From Paraurantiacibacter namhicola (GTDB taxonomy: Bacteria > Pseudomonadota > Alphaproteobacteria > Sphingomonadales > Sphingomonadaceae): DNA of 64,000 nucleotides. Where the stretch lies: NCBI RefSeq assembly GCF_001687545.1, contig NZ_CP016545.1, positions 1,225,001 through 1,289,000 of the forward strand, given 5' to 3'. The stretch's first letter is position 1. Every line of letters begins with the position of its first letter. A program made the translations under genes and the position numbers. The notes below the pieces were generated by a model. It saw nothing but the letters and a program-made list of their open reading frames with translations. It ran no database searches and had not been told where the DNA came from. This document shows positions 1-8,531 of the stretch, piece by piece.

Positions 1-276
1 CTGAACCCCGTTTGCCCCTACACCACCGACCCCGCTCAGCAGGCGCGGTATGAAGAGCCCAAGGCGCGGTACGAGGCGGTGAAGGAATGGGTCGATGGCA
101 AGCCGCTGGCGACCGATCTTGCTGCGGTGGAAGCGGACTATGCCTATTACTGGACGATCAACCAGGCGACGTGCGGTAGCCCCGACACGCCGGAAACGAT
201 CGCAGAGCTCGATCGCAACATGCAGGTGCTGGACCAGCGCCTGACGCGGATGGAAGAGCTTGCCGGAATGATGTGA
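1..276 (+). CDS. Unknown protein, 3' part only
   Basis: The frame is open from the first base of the window and ends at TGA 274-276, giving the last 91 residues of a protein whose start lies outside the window. The visible part is acidic and mostly helical in character, with a Cys-Pro-Tyr near its beginning and one further Cys (ATCGSPDTPE). A C-terminal segment rich in Leu, Asp and Arg (AELDRNMQVLDQRLTRMEEL) could form a short coiled coil. I do not recognise the family. It sits 60 bp upstream of pntAB, where pntAA (the NAD-binding subunit) would be expected, and does not look like the end of PntAA. Confidence 0.55.
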   Translation: MNPVCPYTTDPAQQARYEEPKARYEAVKEWVDGKPLATDLAAVEADYAYYWTINQATCGSPDTPETIAELDRNMQVLDQRLTRMEELAGMM

Positions 277-283
277 TTTGGCC

Positions 284-315
284 GCCTGCGCTGGCCCGAT
301 ACCGGGCATCAGGCG
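284..315 (+). other. Nested hairpin upstream of pntAB
   Basis: CGCCTG (284-289) pairs with CAGGCG (310-315), and inside it GCCCG (294-298) pairs with CGGGC (303-307). The structure ends a few bases before the pntAB ribosome-binding site. It may stabilise or attenuate the message; no T-run follows, so it is not a classical terminator. Confidence 0.3.
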
Positions 316-336
316 CGGGCCGGGGAGGGACGAGAC

Positions 337-621
337 TTGGACTTTATCAGTATCCTGTCGATATTCGTACTGGCGTGTTTCGTCGGCTATTACGTGGTCT
401 GGTCGGTAACGCCCGCCTTGCACACGCCGCTGATGGCGGTGACCAACGCAATCTCCTCCGTCATCATCGTGGGCGCGCTGATTGCCGCTGCGGCCGCGGG
501 TAGCCCGGTCGCCAAGTGGCTGGGCCTGGCCGGCGTGGTGCTGGCGAGCGTGAACATCTTTGGCGGCTTCGCCGTCACGGAGCGGATGCTGGCGATGTAC
601 AAGAAGAAGGAGAAGAAGTGA
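337..621 (+). CDS. pntAB: NAD(P) transhydrogenase subunit alpha part 2 (PntAB)
   Basis: Small membrane subunit of the proton-translocating NAD(P) transhydrogenase, which uses the proton gradient to drive hydride transfer from NADH to NADP. The 94 residues contain about three membrane segments (residues 2-25, 31-50, 60-80) and end in a lysine-rich tail, the usual form of the separate PntAB subunit in alphaproteobacteria. The start is TTG at 337, chosen because GGGAGG lies at the right distance upstream (about 323-329). Its TGA stop (619-621) shares a base with the pntB ATG (621), so the two are translationally coupled. Confidence 0.9.
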   Translation: MDFISILSIFVLACFVGYYVVWSVTPALHTPLMAVTNAISSVIIVGALIAAAAAGSPVAKWLGLAGVVLASVNIFGGFAVTERMLAMYKKKEKK

Positions 622-2135
622 TGGGTCGCTTCCTCTCCGTCGCACTCGCGGCATCCCTGTTCACCTCCCCCGCATATGCATCGGGCGGCAGCACTGGCAC
701 GAACCCCTGGGTCGCGCTGGCTTACCTGATCGCAGGCGTCTGCTTCATCCTGGCGCTGCGCGGATTGTCCAACCCGGCCACCAGCCGCAAGGGCAACCGT
801 TACGGCATGGCCGGCATGCTGATTGCCGTTGTCACTACGCTGGTGACGCACAGCATAGCCAGCCTGCCGGAAATCCTTGCCGCCATCGCCATTGGCGGGG
901 CCATCGGCTTCGTCATCGCGCGGCGCATCGCCATGACTGCGATGCCGCAGCTGGTCGCCGCCTTCCACTCCCTGGTCGGCCTGGCTGCCGTGCTGGTTGC
1001 GGGCGCGGCTTATGCCAATCCGGGCGCGTTCGACCTGCTGGTGAATGTGCCGGGCACGGAAGGCTGGCCTGCCGAGCGCTTCATGATCGACCCGGTCAGC
1101 CGGATCGAGATGGCACTGGGCGCGGCAATCGGCGCGATCACATTCTCCGGTTCCGTCATCGCTTTTGCGAAACTCAACGGCAACATGTCCGGCGCGCCGA
1201 TCATCCTGCCCGCGCGGCACTGGATCAACCTGGGCACGCTGGCGGCCATCATCGGCCTTTCGGTCTGGTTCGCCTTCTTCATCACCACGCCGCTGCCGGG
1301 CTGGCTGTTCCCGACTATCATCCTGCTGGCCTTCATCATCGGCTTCCTGCTGATCATCCCGATTGGCGGGGCGGACATGCCGGTGGTGGTCAGCATGCTG
1401 AATTCCTATTCCGGCTGGGCGGCTGCCGCGATGGGCTTCACGCTGGGCAATACGGCGATGATCATCACCGGTGCGCTGGTTGGCGCATCGGGCGCCATCC
1501 TGTCCTACATCATGTGCCGGGCCATGAACCGCAGCTTCATCAGCGTGATCGCCGGCGGCTTCGGCGCGGCCGATACGGGCGGCGACGGGGAGGCGCGCGA
1601 GCAGCGCCCCTACAAGCAGGGCAGCGCGGACGATGCGGCCTTCATGCTGCAGCAGGCCGAAAAGGTCATCATCATCCCCGGTTACGGCATGGCCGTGGCG
1701 CAGGCGCAGCACGCGCTGCGCGAAATGGGCGATGTGCTGAAGGAGAAGGGCGTGGAGGTGAAATATGCCATCCACCCCGTCGCAGGCCGCATGCCGGGCC
1801 ACATGAACGTGCTGCTGGCCGAGGCCAACGTCCCCTATGACGAGGTGTTCGAGCTGGAGGACATCAACAGCGAATTTGCCCAGGCGGACGTCGCCTTCAT
1901 CATCGGCGCGAACGACGTGGTGAACCCGGCGGCCAAGACCGACAAGTCATCGCCCATCTACGGCATGCCCGTGTTCGAGGTGGACAAGGCCAAGCAGGTC
2001 TTCTTCATCAAGCGGTCCATGGGCGGCGTGGGCTATGCCGGGGTCGACAACGACGTGTTCTATATGGACCAGACCATGATGCTGCTGTCCGATGCGAAGA
2101 AGATGGTCGAGGAAATCGTCAAGGCGATGGATTGA
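621..2135 (+). CDS. pntB: NAD(P) transhydrogenase subunit beta (PntB)
   Basis: Beta subunit of the proton-translocating transhydrogenase: a membrane domain (dII) of several helices followed by the NADP(H)-binding domain III. Domain III begins around residue 330. It shows the nucleotide-binding GYGMAVAQ motif, the HPVAGRMPGHMNVLLAEA segment, GANDVVNPAA and the KRSMGGVGYAGVDND loop, all typical of PntB. At 504 residues it is longer than many PntB proteins, because the N-terminus carries a signal-peptide-like stretch (ALAASLFTSPAYASGG) before the usual first helix. The start at 621 overlaps the pntAB stop. Confidence 0.95.
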   Translation: MGRFLSVALAASLFTSPAYASGGSTGTNPWVALAYLIAGVCFILALRGLSNPATSRKGNRYGMAGMLIAVVTTLVTHSIASLPEILAAIAIGGAIGFVIARRIAMTAMPQLVAAFHSLVGLAAVLVAGAAYANPGAFDLLVNVPGTEGWPAERFMIDPVSRIEMALGAAIGAITFSGSVIAFAKLNGNMSGAPIILPARHWINLGTLAAIIGLSVWFAFFITTPLPGWLFPTIILLAFIIGFLLIIPIGGADMPVVVSMLNSYSGWAAAAMGFTLGNTAMIITGALVGASGAILSYIMCRAMNRSFISVIAGGFGAADTGGDGEAREQRPYKQGSADDAAFMLQQAEKVIIIPGYGMAVAQAQHALREMGDVLKEKGVEVKYAIHPVAGRMPGHMNVLLAEANVPYDEVFELEDINSEFAQADVAFIIGANDVVNPAAKTDKSSPIYGMPVFEVDKAKQVFFIKRSMGGVGYAGVDNDVFYMDQTMMLLSDAKKMVEEIVKAMD

Positions 2136-2153
2136 CCCCCGGCAGGAGCTGGC

Positions 2154-2495
2154 ATGCGAAAATTGCTGATCGGACTGGTCGTTCTGGCCCTGATTGCCTT
2201 CGCGGCGTGGCGCCTGTGGGGCGGCGTCGAGGACTATGGCGCGGCGCGTATCGAGGAAGAACTGGTGTCGCGCGGCGTGCCCCAGCCGGTTGCCGCCTGC
2301 ATGGGAGAGCGCATGGCCTCGCGCCTCTCGCCGCTGCAGCTGCGCAAGCTGGAACGGCTGCGCCCGCAGGACGGCGAAACGCAGATCCCCGCCTCCATGG
2401 GTGAGCTGATGACGCGCATCCGCCGCATCGACGATCCCGAAATGGTGGAGGTTACTATTTCCTCGGCCGCGACATGCGCATTCTCCGCCGGCTGA
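2154..2495 (+). CDS. Hypothetical membrane-anchored or secreted small protein
   Basis: A 113-residue protein with one N-terminal hydrophobic segment (residues 4-22) preceded by Arg-Lys, then a polar domain with two Cys (in VAACMGERM and SAATCAFSAG). AGGAG lies 6 bp upstream of the ATG, and the gene starts 18 bp after pntB, so it may be co-transcribed. The two Cys would suit a disulphide in a periplasmic domain. I do not recognise the family. Confidence 0.7.
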   Translation: MRKLLIGLVVLALIAFAAWRLWGGVEDYGAARIEEELVSRGVPQPVAACMGERMASRLSPLQLRKLERLRPQDGETQIPASMGELMTRIRRIDDPEMVEVTISSAATCAFSAG

Positions 2496-2588
2496 TCGTG
2501 GTTTAAAGCGTGGAACCATAGCTGCTCACCCGCGGTTCACCCTGAAACGGCATTCATGCATTCTTAGGCAAGCTTTCGAGGGGACAGC

Positions 2589-3314
2589 GTGCGCAAGCTG
2601 GGTATTATCGGCGGGATGAGCTGGGTTTCGACCCGCATCTATTACGATCGCATCAATGAAATCGTGCAGGGCAAGGCCGGGCGTAACAGCTCTGCCCCGC
2701 TGGTGATCGAAAGCCTCGACTTCGCGCAGCTGTACCGGCTGCAGGACGATGCGGACTGGGACCGCGCGGCCGATGTGCTGTGCGAGGCGGCGCGCAATTG
2801 CGAACGCTCCGGCGCGGGCGCGCTGGTGATCGGCGCCAATTCGATGCACCGCGTCTATGACAGGGTTGCCGCAGCCGTCGGCATCCCGGTCATCCACATC
2901 GCCGATTGCGTGGGCGAGGCGATGGCCGCGAAAGAGACCAGCAACGCCGCAATCCTGGGCACGCGCAATGTAATGACGGAAAGCTTCTTCCGCCGCCGCC
3001 TGGTCAATCACGGGGTGGACCTGATGCCGCCGGACATGGCCATCGTGGAGCAGTTGGACCATATCATTTATGACGAACTGATCGCCGGGAAGGCCAGCCG
3101 CGATGCCGAGCGCGCGCTGAAGAGCATCATCACCGTCAAGCAGCAGGAAGGCGCCGAGGCCATCGTGCTGGCCTGCACGGAGCTGGCACTGGTGGTGGAT
3201 GTGGACGCCAATGTCCTGCCCATCTTCGATTCAACGGAGATCCACGCGGCCAAGGCGGCCCAGTGGATACTGGGTGAAACCGAAGTCGACCGAAGCGGGG
3301 CTGCGGCGCGGTAA
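2589..3314 (+). CDS. Aspartate/glutamate racemase family protein, first catalytic residue replaced
   Basis: The 241 residues follow the Asp/Glu racemase fold throughout: the GIIGGMSWVST phosphate/carboxylate loop at the N-terminus, VIGANSMHRV at residues 80-89 and LACTELALVV around 195-203. Cofactor-independent racemases use two acid/base residues, normally two Cys (Thr83 and Cys197 in E. coli YgeA, from memory). Here the second Cys (Cys196) is kept, but the residue before Asn84 is Ala83. One-step racemisation is therefore doubtful; an altered substrate or a one-base reaction is possible. The start is GTG 2589 after AGGGGA. It stands alone between two short intergenic regions. Confidence 0.8.
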   Translation: MRKLGIIGGMSWVSTRIYYDRINEIVQGKAGRNSSAPLVIESLDFAQLYRLQDDADWDRAADVLCEAARNCERSGAGALVIGANSMHRVYDRVAAAVGIPVIHIADCVGEAMAAKETSNAAILGTRNVMTESFFRRRLVNHGVDLMPPDMAIVEQLDHIIYDELIAGKASRDAERALKSIITVKQQEGAEAIVLACTELALVVDVDANVLPIFDSTEIHAAKAAQWILGETEVDRSGAAAR

Positions 3315-3377
3315 AACTGCCTGCGTTCCCCGGCTGTTCCCGTTGTCACTGGATGCCGCGCGGCTTAATCGCCGTGC

Positions 3378-4553
3378 ATGGACCGCGCCCCCTATGCCGC
3401 CGATCCCGCGCACAGCCGCGGGCGCGAATTCGCAATCGACATCCCGGCCGATGGCCGCGGGGAGACGCGCGGGCCGCGCGGGCCCTTCCAGCGCGACCGG
3501 GACCGCGTCATCCATTCCATCGCCTTCCGCCGCCTGGCGGGTAAGACGCAGGTCTTCGTCGCGCCCGACGGGGACCATTACCGTGTCCGTCTGACGCACA
3601 GCCTTGAATGCGCGCAGGTGGGGCGCGTGGTCGCCCGCGCGCTGCGGCTGGACGAGGACCTGACAGAAGCGCTGTGCCTGGCGCACGATATCGGCCACCC
3701 GCCCTTCGGCCATGCCGGGGAGGGTGCGCTGGACGCGGCGCTTCAGGGCAAGGGCGGCTGGGACCACAATGCGCATTGCCTGCGCACGCTGATGCGGCTG
3801 GACAGCCCCTATTGCGACCACCCCGGCCTCAACCTCAGCTGGGAAGTGCTGGAAGGCCTCGCCAAGCATAACGGGCCGGTGGCGCAGCCGAACTGGGCGC
3901 TGGCGGCGCTGGATGCGGATTTCCCGCTGGACCTTGCTCGCCATGCCTCGGCGGAGGCGCAGGTTGCGGCGCTGGCGGACGATATCGCCTATGACAATCA
4001 CGATATCGACGATGGCCTGCGCGCCGGTTTCCTGGATCTGGATGCCCTGCTGGCGATGGATTTCGTGGCCGACCAGTGGCGCAATGTGGAGCGGCGCTTC
4101 CCGCGCGCTGCGCTGGCGGCGAAGCAGCGCGAGCTGGTGCGCGGCCAGATCGGCCTGATGGTCAATGACCTTGTCGAGACCAGCCGCCCGCTGCTGGCCG
4201 ATGTGGGATCGGTGGAGGAGGTTCGCGATGCCGGCAGGCCGCTTGTCCGGTTTTCGGACCAGATGGCCGCGCAGGAGCGCGAGCTGAAGGCCTTCATGTA
4301 CGAAAACCTGTACCACCATCCGCAGCAGCACGGCACGGCGGACAAGGCGCAGGCGCTGGTCGCGCAATTGTTCGCCGCATACGAGCAGGAGCCGGAGAGG
4401 ATGGGCGAGAACTGGGGAGGCGCGGCGCCGCTGGAGGAGCCAGCGCGCAGCCGCCATGTCGCGGATTACATCGCCGGGATGACGGACCGTTTCGCCATGG
4501 ATGCCTATGCCCGAACCTTCGGGCGCGTGCCGCAAGGGCTGTCCAATGTCTGA
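3378..4553 (+). CDS. dgt: dGTP triphosphohydrolase-like HD protein
   Basis: Member of the deoxyguanosinetriphosphate triphosphohydrolase family, which splits dNTPs to the nucleoside and tripolyphosphate and so adjusts dNTP pools. The HD metal site is visible: His in LTHSLECAQVGR, the His-Asp pair in AHDIGHPPFGHAGE, and a later Asp in ALADDIAYDNHDID. The N-terminal RGPFQRDRDRVIHSIAFRRL is also typical. The length (391) fits the family. The next gene starts inside its last codons (8-bp overlap), so the two are coupled. Confidence 0.9.
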   Translation: MDRAPYAADPAHSRGREFAIDIPADGRGETRGPRGPFQRDRDRVIHSIAFRRLAGKTQVFVAPDGDHYRVRLTHSLECAQVGRVVARALRLDEDLTEALCLAHDIGHPPFGHAGEGALDAALQGKGGWDHNAHCLRTLMRLDSPYCDHPGLNLSWEVLEGLAKHNGPVAQPNWALAALDADFPLDLARHASAEAQVAALADDIAYDNHDIDDGLRAGFLDLDALLAMDFVADQWRNVERRFPRAALAAKQRELVRGQIGLMVNDLVETSRPLLADVGSVEEVRDAGRPLVRFSDQMAAQERELKAFMYENLYHHPQQHGTADKAQALVAQLFAAYEQEPERMGENWGGAAPLEEPARSRHVADYIAGMTDRFAMDAYARTFGRVPQGLSNV

Positions 4554-5244
4554 TGCGCTGCGCCTACTGGTCGTCGGGGCCACCGGGCTGGTCGGCGGCC
4601 GCGCGATAGAGGAAGCGCAGCGGCTGCGCGAGTTCCACCTGCTGGCCCTGTCACGCCGGGAGCTGGGGCTGCCGCTGGGCACGCGCATAGAGGTGTTGCT
4701 GGCCGACCCGGCAAACTGGCCCTCCGCCATCGCGCAATTGCAGCCCGATGTGGTCATCTGCGCGCTCGGCACGACCTGGGCGAAATCAGGACAGGACGAG
4801 GCGGCCTTTCGCGCCGTGGACCAGTACCTGGTGCTGGCTGTGGCGAAAGCGGCCAAGGCGGCGGGGGCGCAGCGCTTTGTGCTCGTTTCGTCAGTGGGGG
4901 CGGACCTTGCCACCTCCAATTTCTACCTGCGTGTGAAGGGAGAGGTGGAGCGCGATATCGGCAAGGTCGGTTTCGACCGCCTGACCATCCTGCGGCCTGG
5001 ACTTCTACGCGGCCCGCGCGGCGGGGAGCGGCGCGTGCTGGAACGGCTGGGCATTATCCTCAGCCCGCTGACCAACCTGTTCCTGCATGGCCAGTACCGC
5101 AAATATCGCTCGATCGACGGGCGCGTGGTGGCTAGGGCCGCGCTGCAGGCGTGCCTCGACAAGCGCAAGGGCCGGTTTGTGCTGGAAAATGACGGCATCC
5201 ACCGCGCGGCAGGCGAGCTGGAACGGGCCCACCCTTCCGAATAG
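4546..5244 (+). CDS. NAD(P)H-binding short-chain-type oxidoreductase
   Basis: A 232-residue atypical short-chain dehydrogenase / NAD(P)-binding Rossmann protein. The nucleotide-binding loop is VVGATGLVGGR near residue 8. Other marks are ALGTTWAKSG, VLVSSVGAD, and NFYLRVKGEVE, which carries the Tyr-x3-Lys pair. It resembles the HTATIP2-like oxidoreductases. The start ATG 4546 was chosen over the longer frame because it begins directly with the Rossmann strand and overlaps dgt by 8 bp. The substrate cannot be told from sequence. Confidence 0.8.
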   Translation: MSDALRLLVVGATGLVGGRAIEEAQRLREFHLLALSRRELGLPLGTRIEVLLADPANWPSAIAQLQPDVVICALGTTWAKSGQDEAAFRAVDQYLVLAVAKAAKAAGAQRFVLVSSVGADLATSNFYLRVKGEVERDIGKVGFDRLTILRPGLLRGPRGGERRVLERLGIILSPLTNLFLHGQYRKYRSIDGRVVARAALQACLDKRKGRFVLENDGIHRAAGELERAHPSE

Positions 5245-5245
5245 C

Positions 5246-5273
5246 AAAACGCCCGCCGTTTGACGGGCGGGCG
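5246..5273 (-). terminator. Terminator of the entericidin gene
   Basis: CGCCCGCC (5250-5257) pairs with GGCGGGCG (5266-5273). On the minus strand the stem is followed by TTTTGC, so it ends transcription of the small lipoprotein gene whose stop is 28 bp before it. Confidence 0.7.
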
Positions 5274-5300
5274 CTTCAGGTGACGGTTTGCGTCGACGCG

Positions 5301-5432
5301 TCAGTCGATGGCGCGCTCACCGGCTTCACCAACGGATTCGATGTCTTCGCCAACACCTTGCACGGTGTTGCAGGCAGCGGCGGCCAGCGCCAGGGCGGCA
5401 AGTGCCGATGATTTAAGGATTTTGCGAACCAT
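5301..5432 (-). CDS. Entericidin A/B family lipoprotein
   Basis: A 43-residue lipoprotein. A short Lys/Arg N-terminus (MVRKILKSS) and a hydrophobic stretch lead to the lipobox ALAAAAC (Cys21). The mature peptide CNTVQGVGEDIESVGEAG is the entericidin signature. Entericidins are small envelope lipoproteins linked to stress and stationary phase in enterobacteria. The function here is unknown. The gene has its own ribosome-binding site (GAGGA, 6 bp before ATG) and its own terminator, so it is a single-gene transcript convergent with the oxidoreductase gene. Confidence 0.85.
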   Translation of the reverse strand: MVRKILKSSALAALALAAAACNTVQGVGEDIESVGEAGERAID

Positions 5433-5552
5433 TTTCTCTTCCTCTCGGTTTCGCCAGCGCAAGGCCGGACTGGGAGGAGAAACGAACGGTTTGTGGGCAG
5501 GTTCCCCGCAGCATATTGCGCCGCGCGATCAGTGAACCCATATGGCGCCGCG

Positions 5553-5783
5553 ATGAAGCAGCCGGACTTCCTGTTATTTGCCAGCGATGCGCTGCTGGCC
5601 GCGCTGTGGGGCGGGGCACTGATCGTGCTCGCCGCCTTCTCGCTGTTCATGGAGCGCCGCCGGGTCAGGCGTAAACACATCGACAAGGTGGGCTGGATGC
5701 CGTGGCTGCTGCTGTTCGTGCTGTGCGCGGTGACAGGCGTCTCGCTGCTGTCGATGGCAATCCCCGGCCTGATGGCGGGATAG
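5553..5783 (+). CDS. Hypothetical small membrane protein
   Basis: 76 residues with two clear membrane helices (about 13-32 and 48-72) separated by a basic loop (MERRRVRRKH). The longer frame starts at 5493, but the ATG at 5553 begins right before the first helix and is preferred. The basic loop suggests the loop is cytoplasmic and both termini are periplasmic. Not recognised; convergent with cpaF. Confidence 0.6.
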   Translation: MKQPDFLLFASDALLAALWGGALIVLAAFSLFMERRRVRRKHIDKVGWMPWLLLFVLCAVTGVSLLSMAIPGLMAG

Positions 5784-5837
5784 CTTTCAGCCAATTCGCA
5801 CGGGCCTGCGGCGCCAGGCGCCTGAGAGCCGCCTGCC

Positions 5838-7376
5838 TTACAGGCATGCCTCCAGATAAGCCTGATCGAAGCCGAACATCCGCGCCTTTTCCAGCGTATA
5901 GGGGCGCAGGCCGGACGAGCGGAACTCGCCGATGATCTTGCCGTCTTCGCTCTCATCGAGATATTCGAAGGCGAACAGTTCCTGCGTCACGATTACGTCG
6001 CCTTCCATCCCGATCACCTCGGTGATGTTGGTGGTGCGGCGCGAACCGTCGCGAAGGCGCTTCACCTGCACGATCAGGTCCACCGATTCCGCGATCTGGC
6101 GCGAAATGGCTTCCTTCGGGATCTTGATGTCGCCCATCAGGATCATGTTTTCCATACGGCCCAGGCACTCACGCGGAGAGTTCGCGTGGAGCGTACACAT
6201 CGAGCCATCGTGGCCCGTGTTCATGGCGGCGAGAAGGTCGAAACATTCCGCGCCGCGAATCTCACCCAGGATGATGCGGTCCGGGCGCATACGCAGGGCG
6301 TTCTTCACAAGGTCGCCGATGGTGATCGCACCCTGGCCTTCGAGGTTGGGCGGGCGCGTTTCCAGCGGCAGCCAGTGCGGCTGCTGCAGGCGGAGTTCGG
6401 CCGCATCCTCGATGGTCAGCACACGCTCGCCCGGATCGATCATCTTCGACAGGGCGTTCAGCATGGTCGTCTTACCGGAACCCGTACCGCCGGAGATGAC
6501 CACATTCATGCGGCAGGCGCCGGCAATCTTCAGCGCGGTGCACATCTTGTCGCTCATGGAACCGAATTCCTTGAGCATGTCGAGCGTGATGGGCTTTTCG
6601 GAGAACTTACGAATGGAGATGGCCGTACCACGCAGCGAAAGCGGCGGGACGATCACGTTCACACGGGAACCGTCCTTGAGGCGGGCGTCGGCCAGCGGCG
6701 TGGTCTGGTCGACGCGGCGGCCGACCTGGTTCACGATACGCTGGGCGATCTGGAACAGGTGCTGTTCGTCACGGAAGCGGATGGGAGCCACCACCAGCTT
6801 GCCGCCTTTTTCGATATAGGTCTGGTCCGGGCCGTTGACCATGATGTCGGACACGTCCGGGTCGCCCAGCAGCTCTTCCAGCGGGCCGAAGCCGAGCAGC
6901 TCGTCGATCAGCACCTTTTCCAGCGCGAACTGCTCGCGCCGGTTCAGCGTGACCTTCAGCTCGGCCAGTACTTCCATGATGATCGGGCGGAATTCTTCGG
7001 ACAGCTCTTCCTTGGACAGCGTGCTGGCCGCTTCGGGGTCGACGCGTTCCAGCAGGCGCGGGAGCACCTGTTCCTTGATCTTGTGGACGCTGGCTTCGAA
7101 ACCGCCGACTTCCTGCTTTTCGTGAACGGCATTGGCGCGGTCCGTCAGGCGCGCCATCGCATCTTCCTTCATCGGCGCGGAATTGACCGCATCGCTGCCG
7201 GGGACTTCCACGCCTTCGCCAGGAACGGGCGGGAACTGGTCGCCGCCTTCGGGCTCGCCGGAGCCTTGGCCGGAACCCTGGCCGGATCCGCCGCGCATGG
7301 GCCGCGCCACGCCAAAGGACGGGCGAGAGCCGGGCTTCATTCCCCCGGCACCGTTCTTTCGTCCAAATGCGCTCAT
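5838..7376 (-). CDS. cpaF: CpaF family Flp pilus / type II secretion ATPase
   Basis: Cytoplasmic ATPase of the CpaF/TadA family that powers assembly of Flp (type IVb) pili or related secretion. The 512 residues have a Gly/Ser/Pro-rich variable N-terminus (1-65), a helical region, and the RecA-like ATPase domain. In the latter, Walker A GGTGSGKT is near residues 296-303, LTIEDAAEL follows (Asp box), and MRPDRIILGEIRGAECFDLL gives Walker B. No other tad genes flank it; a Flp pilin gene lies 24 kb away. The intergenic region upstream (7377-7601) should hold its promoter. Confidence 0.93.
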   Translation of the reverse strand: MSAFGRKNGAGGMKPGSRPSFGVARPMRGGSGQGSGQGSGEPEGGDQFPPVPGEGVEVPGSDAVNSAPMKEDAMARLTDRANAVHEKQEVGGFEASVHKIKEQVLPRLLERVDPEAASTLSKEELSEEFRPIIMEVLAELKVTLNRREQFALEKVLIDELLGFGPLEELLGDPDVSDIMVNGPDQTYIEKGGKLVVAPIRFRDEQHLFQIAQRIVNQVGRRVDQTTPLADARLKDGSRVNVIVPPLSLRGTAISIRKFSEKPITLDMLKEFGSMSDKMCTALKIAGACRMNVVISGGTGSGKTTMLNALSKMIDPGERVLTIEDAAELRLQQPHWLPLETRPPNLEGQGAITIGDLVKNALRMRPDRIILGEIRGAECFDLLAAMNTGHDGSMCTLHANSPRECLGRMENMILMGDIKIPKEAISRQIAESVDLIVQVKRLRDGSRRTTNITEVIGMEGDVIVTQELFAFEYLDESEDGKIIGEFRSSGLRPYTLEKARMFGFDQAYLEACL

Positions 7377-7601
7377 CCGTTGAACCCCCGATTCAAGATC
7401 CGGCGCGGGCCGGACTGGCCTGCATGCCGTTTGATCAGTGTCATCAGCGATTTAGGTGAAAAAGCGGTTAATGCCGTGTCAGAAAGGGACACTTGCCACC
7501 CCGGCCCGCCAACCACATTTTCCGCGAAAAACCGCAAGAGGCAATGGTTTCGGCCTTGGTAATCATATCGCGTGCAGGCTATCGCGGGCCGCATCGCAGG
7601 A

Positions 7602-8531
7602 ATGGCGCGGGGCAATCCGGATATCATGCAGCAATCGGACCGCGCAGGGATGCTTTACGTGCTGGCCGGGGTGACCGTGCTGACCGTGGGCGATGCGATC
7701 TTTAAGAGCATGGCGGGCGAATGGGGCGCGGCCGGTGTTGCGGCGCTGCGGTACACCATGGGGGCCGTGGGCCTGTCCGCCATCCTGCTGGCGCGCGGCG
7801 GGCGTAGCGAACTGCTGCACTGGCCGCGCCCGCGCCTGCAATGGATGCGAGGCTTCGGCGTGGCGCTGGCAACGGTGGCCATCATCAATGCCTTCTTCCT
7901 GATGCCACTGGCAGAGGCGACGGCCATTACCTTCACCCAGCCCATGATCACGGCCCTGTTGGCCGCGCTGTTCCTGGGCGAACGCATGCGGGCAGCGGTG
8001 CTGGTGGCCACGGTGGTGGGCTTCATCGGCGTGACGATCGTGCTGCGGCCCAACTTCATGGACATCGGCTTTGCCGCATTCCTGCCGCTGTTGGCGGCGC
8101 TGGGCATGGCGATCCTGATCATCGGCAACCGCGCCAGTGCCGGCCTGGCAAGCTCACTCGCCATGCAGGCCTATGTCGCGATTACGGCGACCGTCTTCCT
8201 GCTGGCGGCGGCGGGGCTGGGCATGTTGAGTGGCCATCCGGCATGGCAGCTGGACATGCCGCACTGGAGCGTGGTGCTGCGCTGCGCGGTGGTGGCGGTG
8301 ACAGCCAGCTTCGCGCACTGGCTGATCTTCATCGGCACGGTCCGGGCCGGGGCCTCCACCGTTGCGCCCATGACTTATGGCCAGCTGATCGCGGCATCGA
8401 TCCTGGGCTACATCTTCTTCGACGAGATACCCGATGCGATGGCGTGGCTGGGCGCAGCCATTATCGTGGGAGCAGGGCTGTTCCTGTGGTGGCAGGGGCG
8501 CGCTGCCCCGGCGGCAGGCACTCAGCGCTGA
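7602..8531 (+). CDS. DMT family (EamA) transporter
   Basis: An integral membrane protein of about ten helices made of two EamA repeats, the drug/metabolite transporter family. The first repeat covers about residues 20-150 (with PLAEATAITFTQPMITALLA), the second 160-300 (GASTVAPMTYGQLIAASILGYIFF). The EATAITFTQP and APMTYGQ segments are the family's usual repeat ends. The substrate cannot be inferred. Starts are possible at 7572 (GTG), 7602 (ATG after GCAGGA) and 7626 (ATG). I chose 7602. Its 3' end overlaps the convergent glycosyltransferase gene by 10 bp. Confidence 0.85.
   Translation: MARGNPDIMQQSDRAGMLYVLAGVTVLTVGDAIFKSMAGEWGAAGVAALRYTMGAVGLSAILLARGGRSELLHWPRPRLQWMRGFGVALATVAIINAFFLMPLAEATAITFTQPMITALLAALFLGERMRAAVLVATVVGFIGVTIVLRPNFMDIGFAAFLPLLAALGMAILIIGNRASAGLASSLAMQAYVAITATVFLLAAAGLGMLSGHPAWQLDMPHWSVVLRCAVVAVTASFAHWLIFIGTVRAGASTVAPMTYGQLIAASILGYIFFDEIPDAMAWLGAAIIVGAGLFLWWQGRAAPAAGTQR

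Noticed and set aside
390-1802. Open frame of 470 codons on the minus strand opposite pntB
   Set aside because: Shadow of pntB; composition typical of antisense of a membrane protein.
5838-7376. cpaF as part of a complete tad pilus cluster
   Set aside because: Neighbours on both sides are unrelated (a small membrane protein and a DMT transporter); no other tad genes are in the window except a distant pilin.
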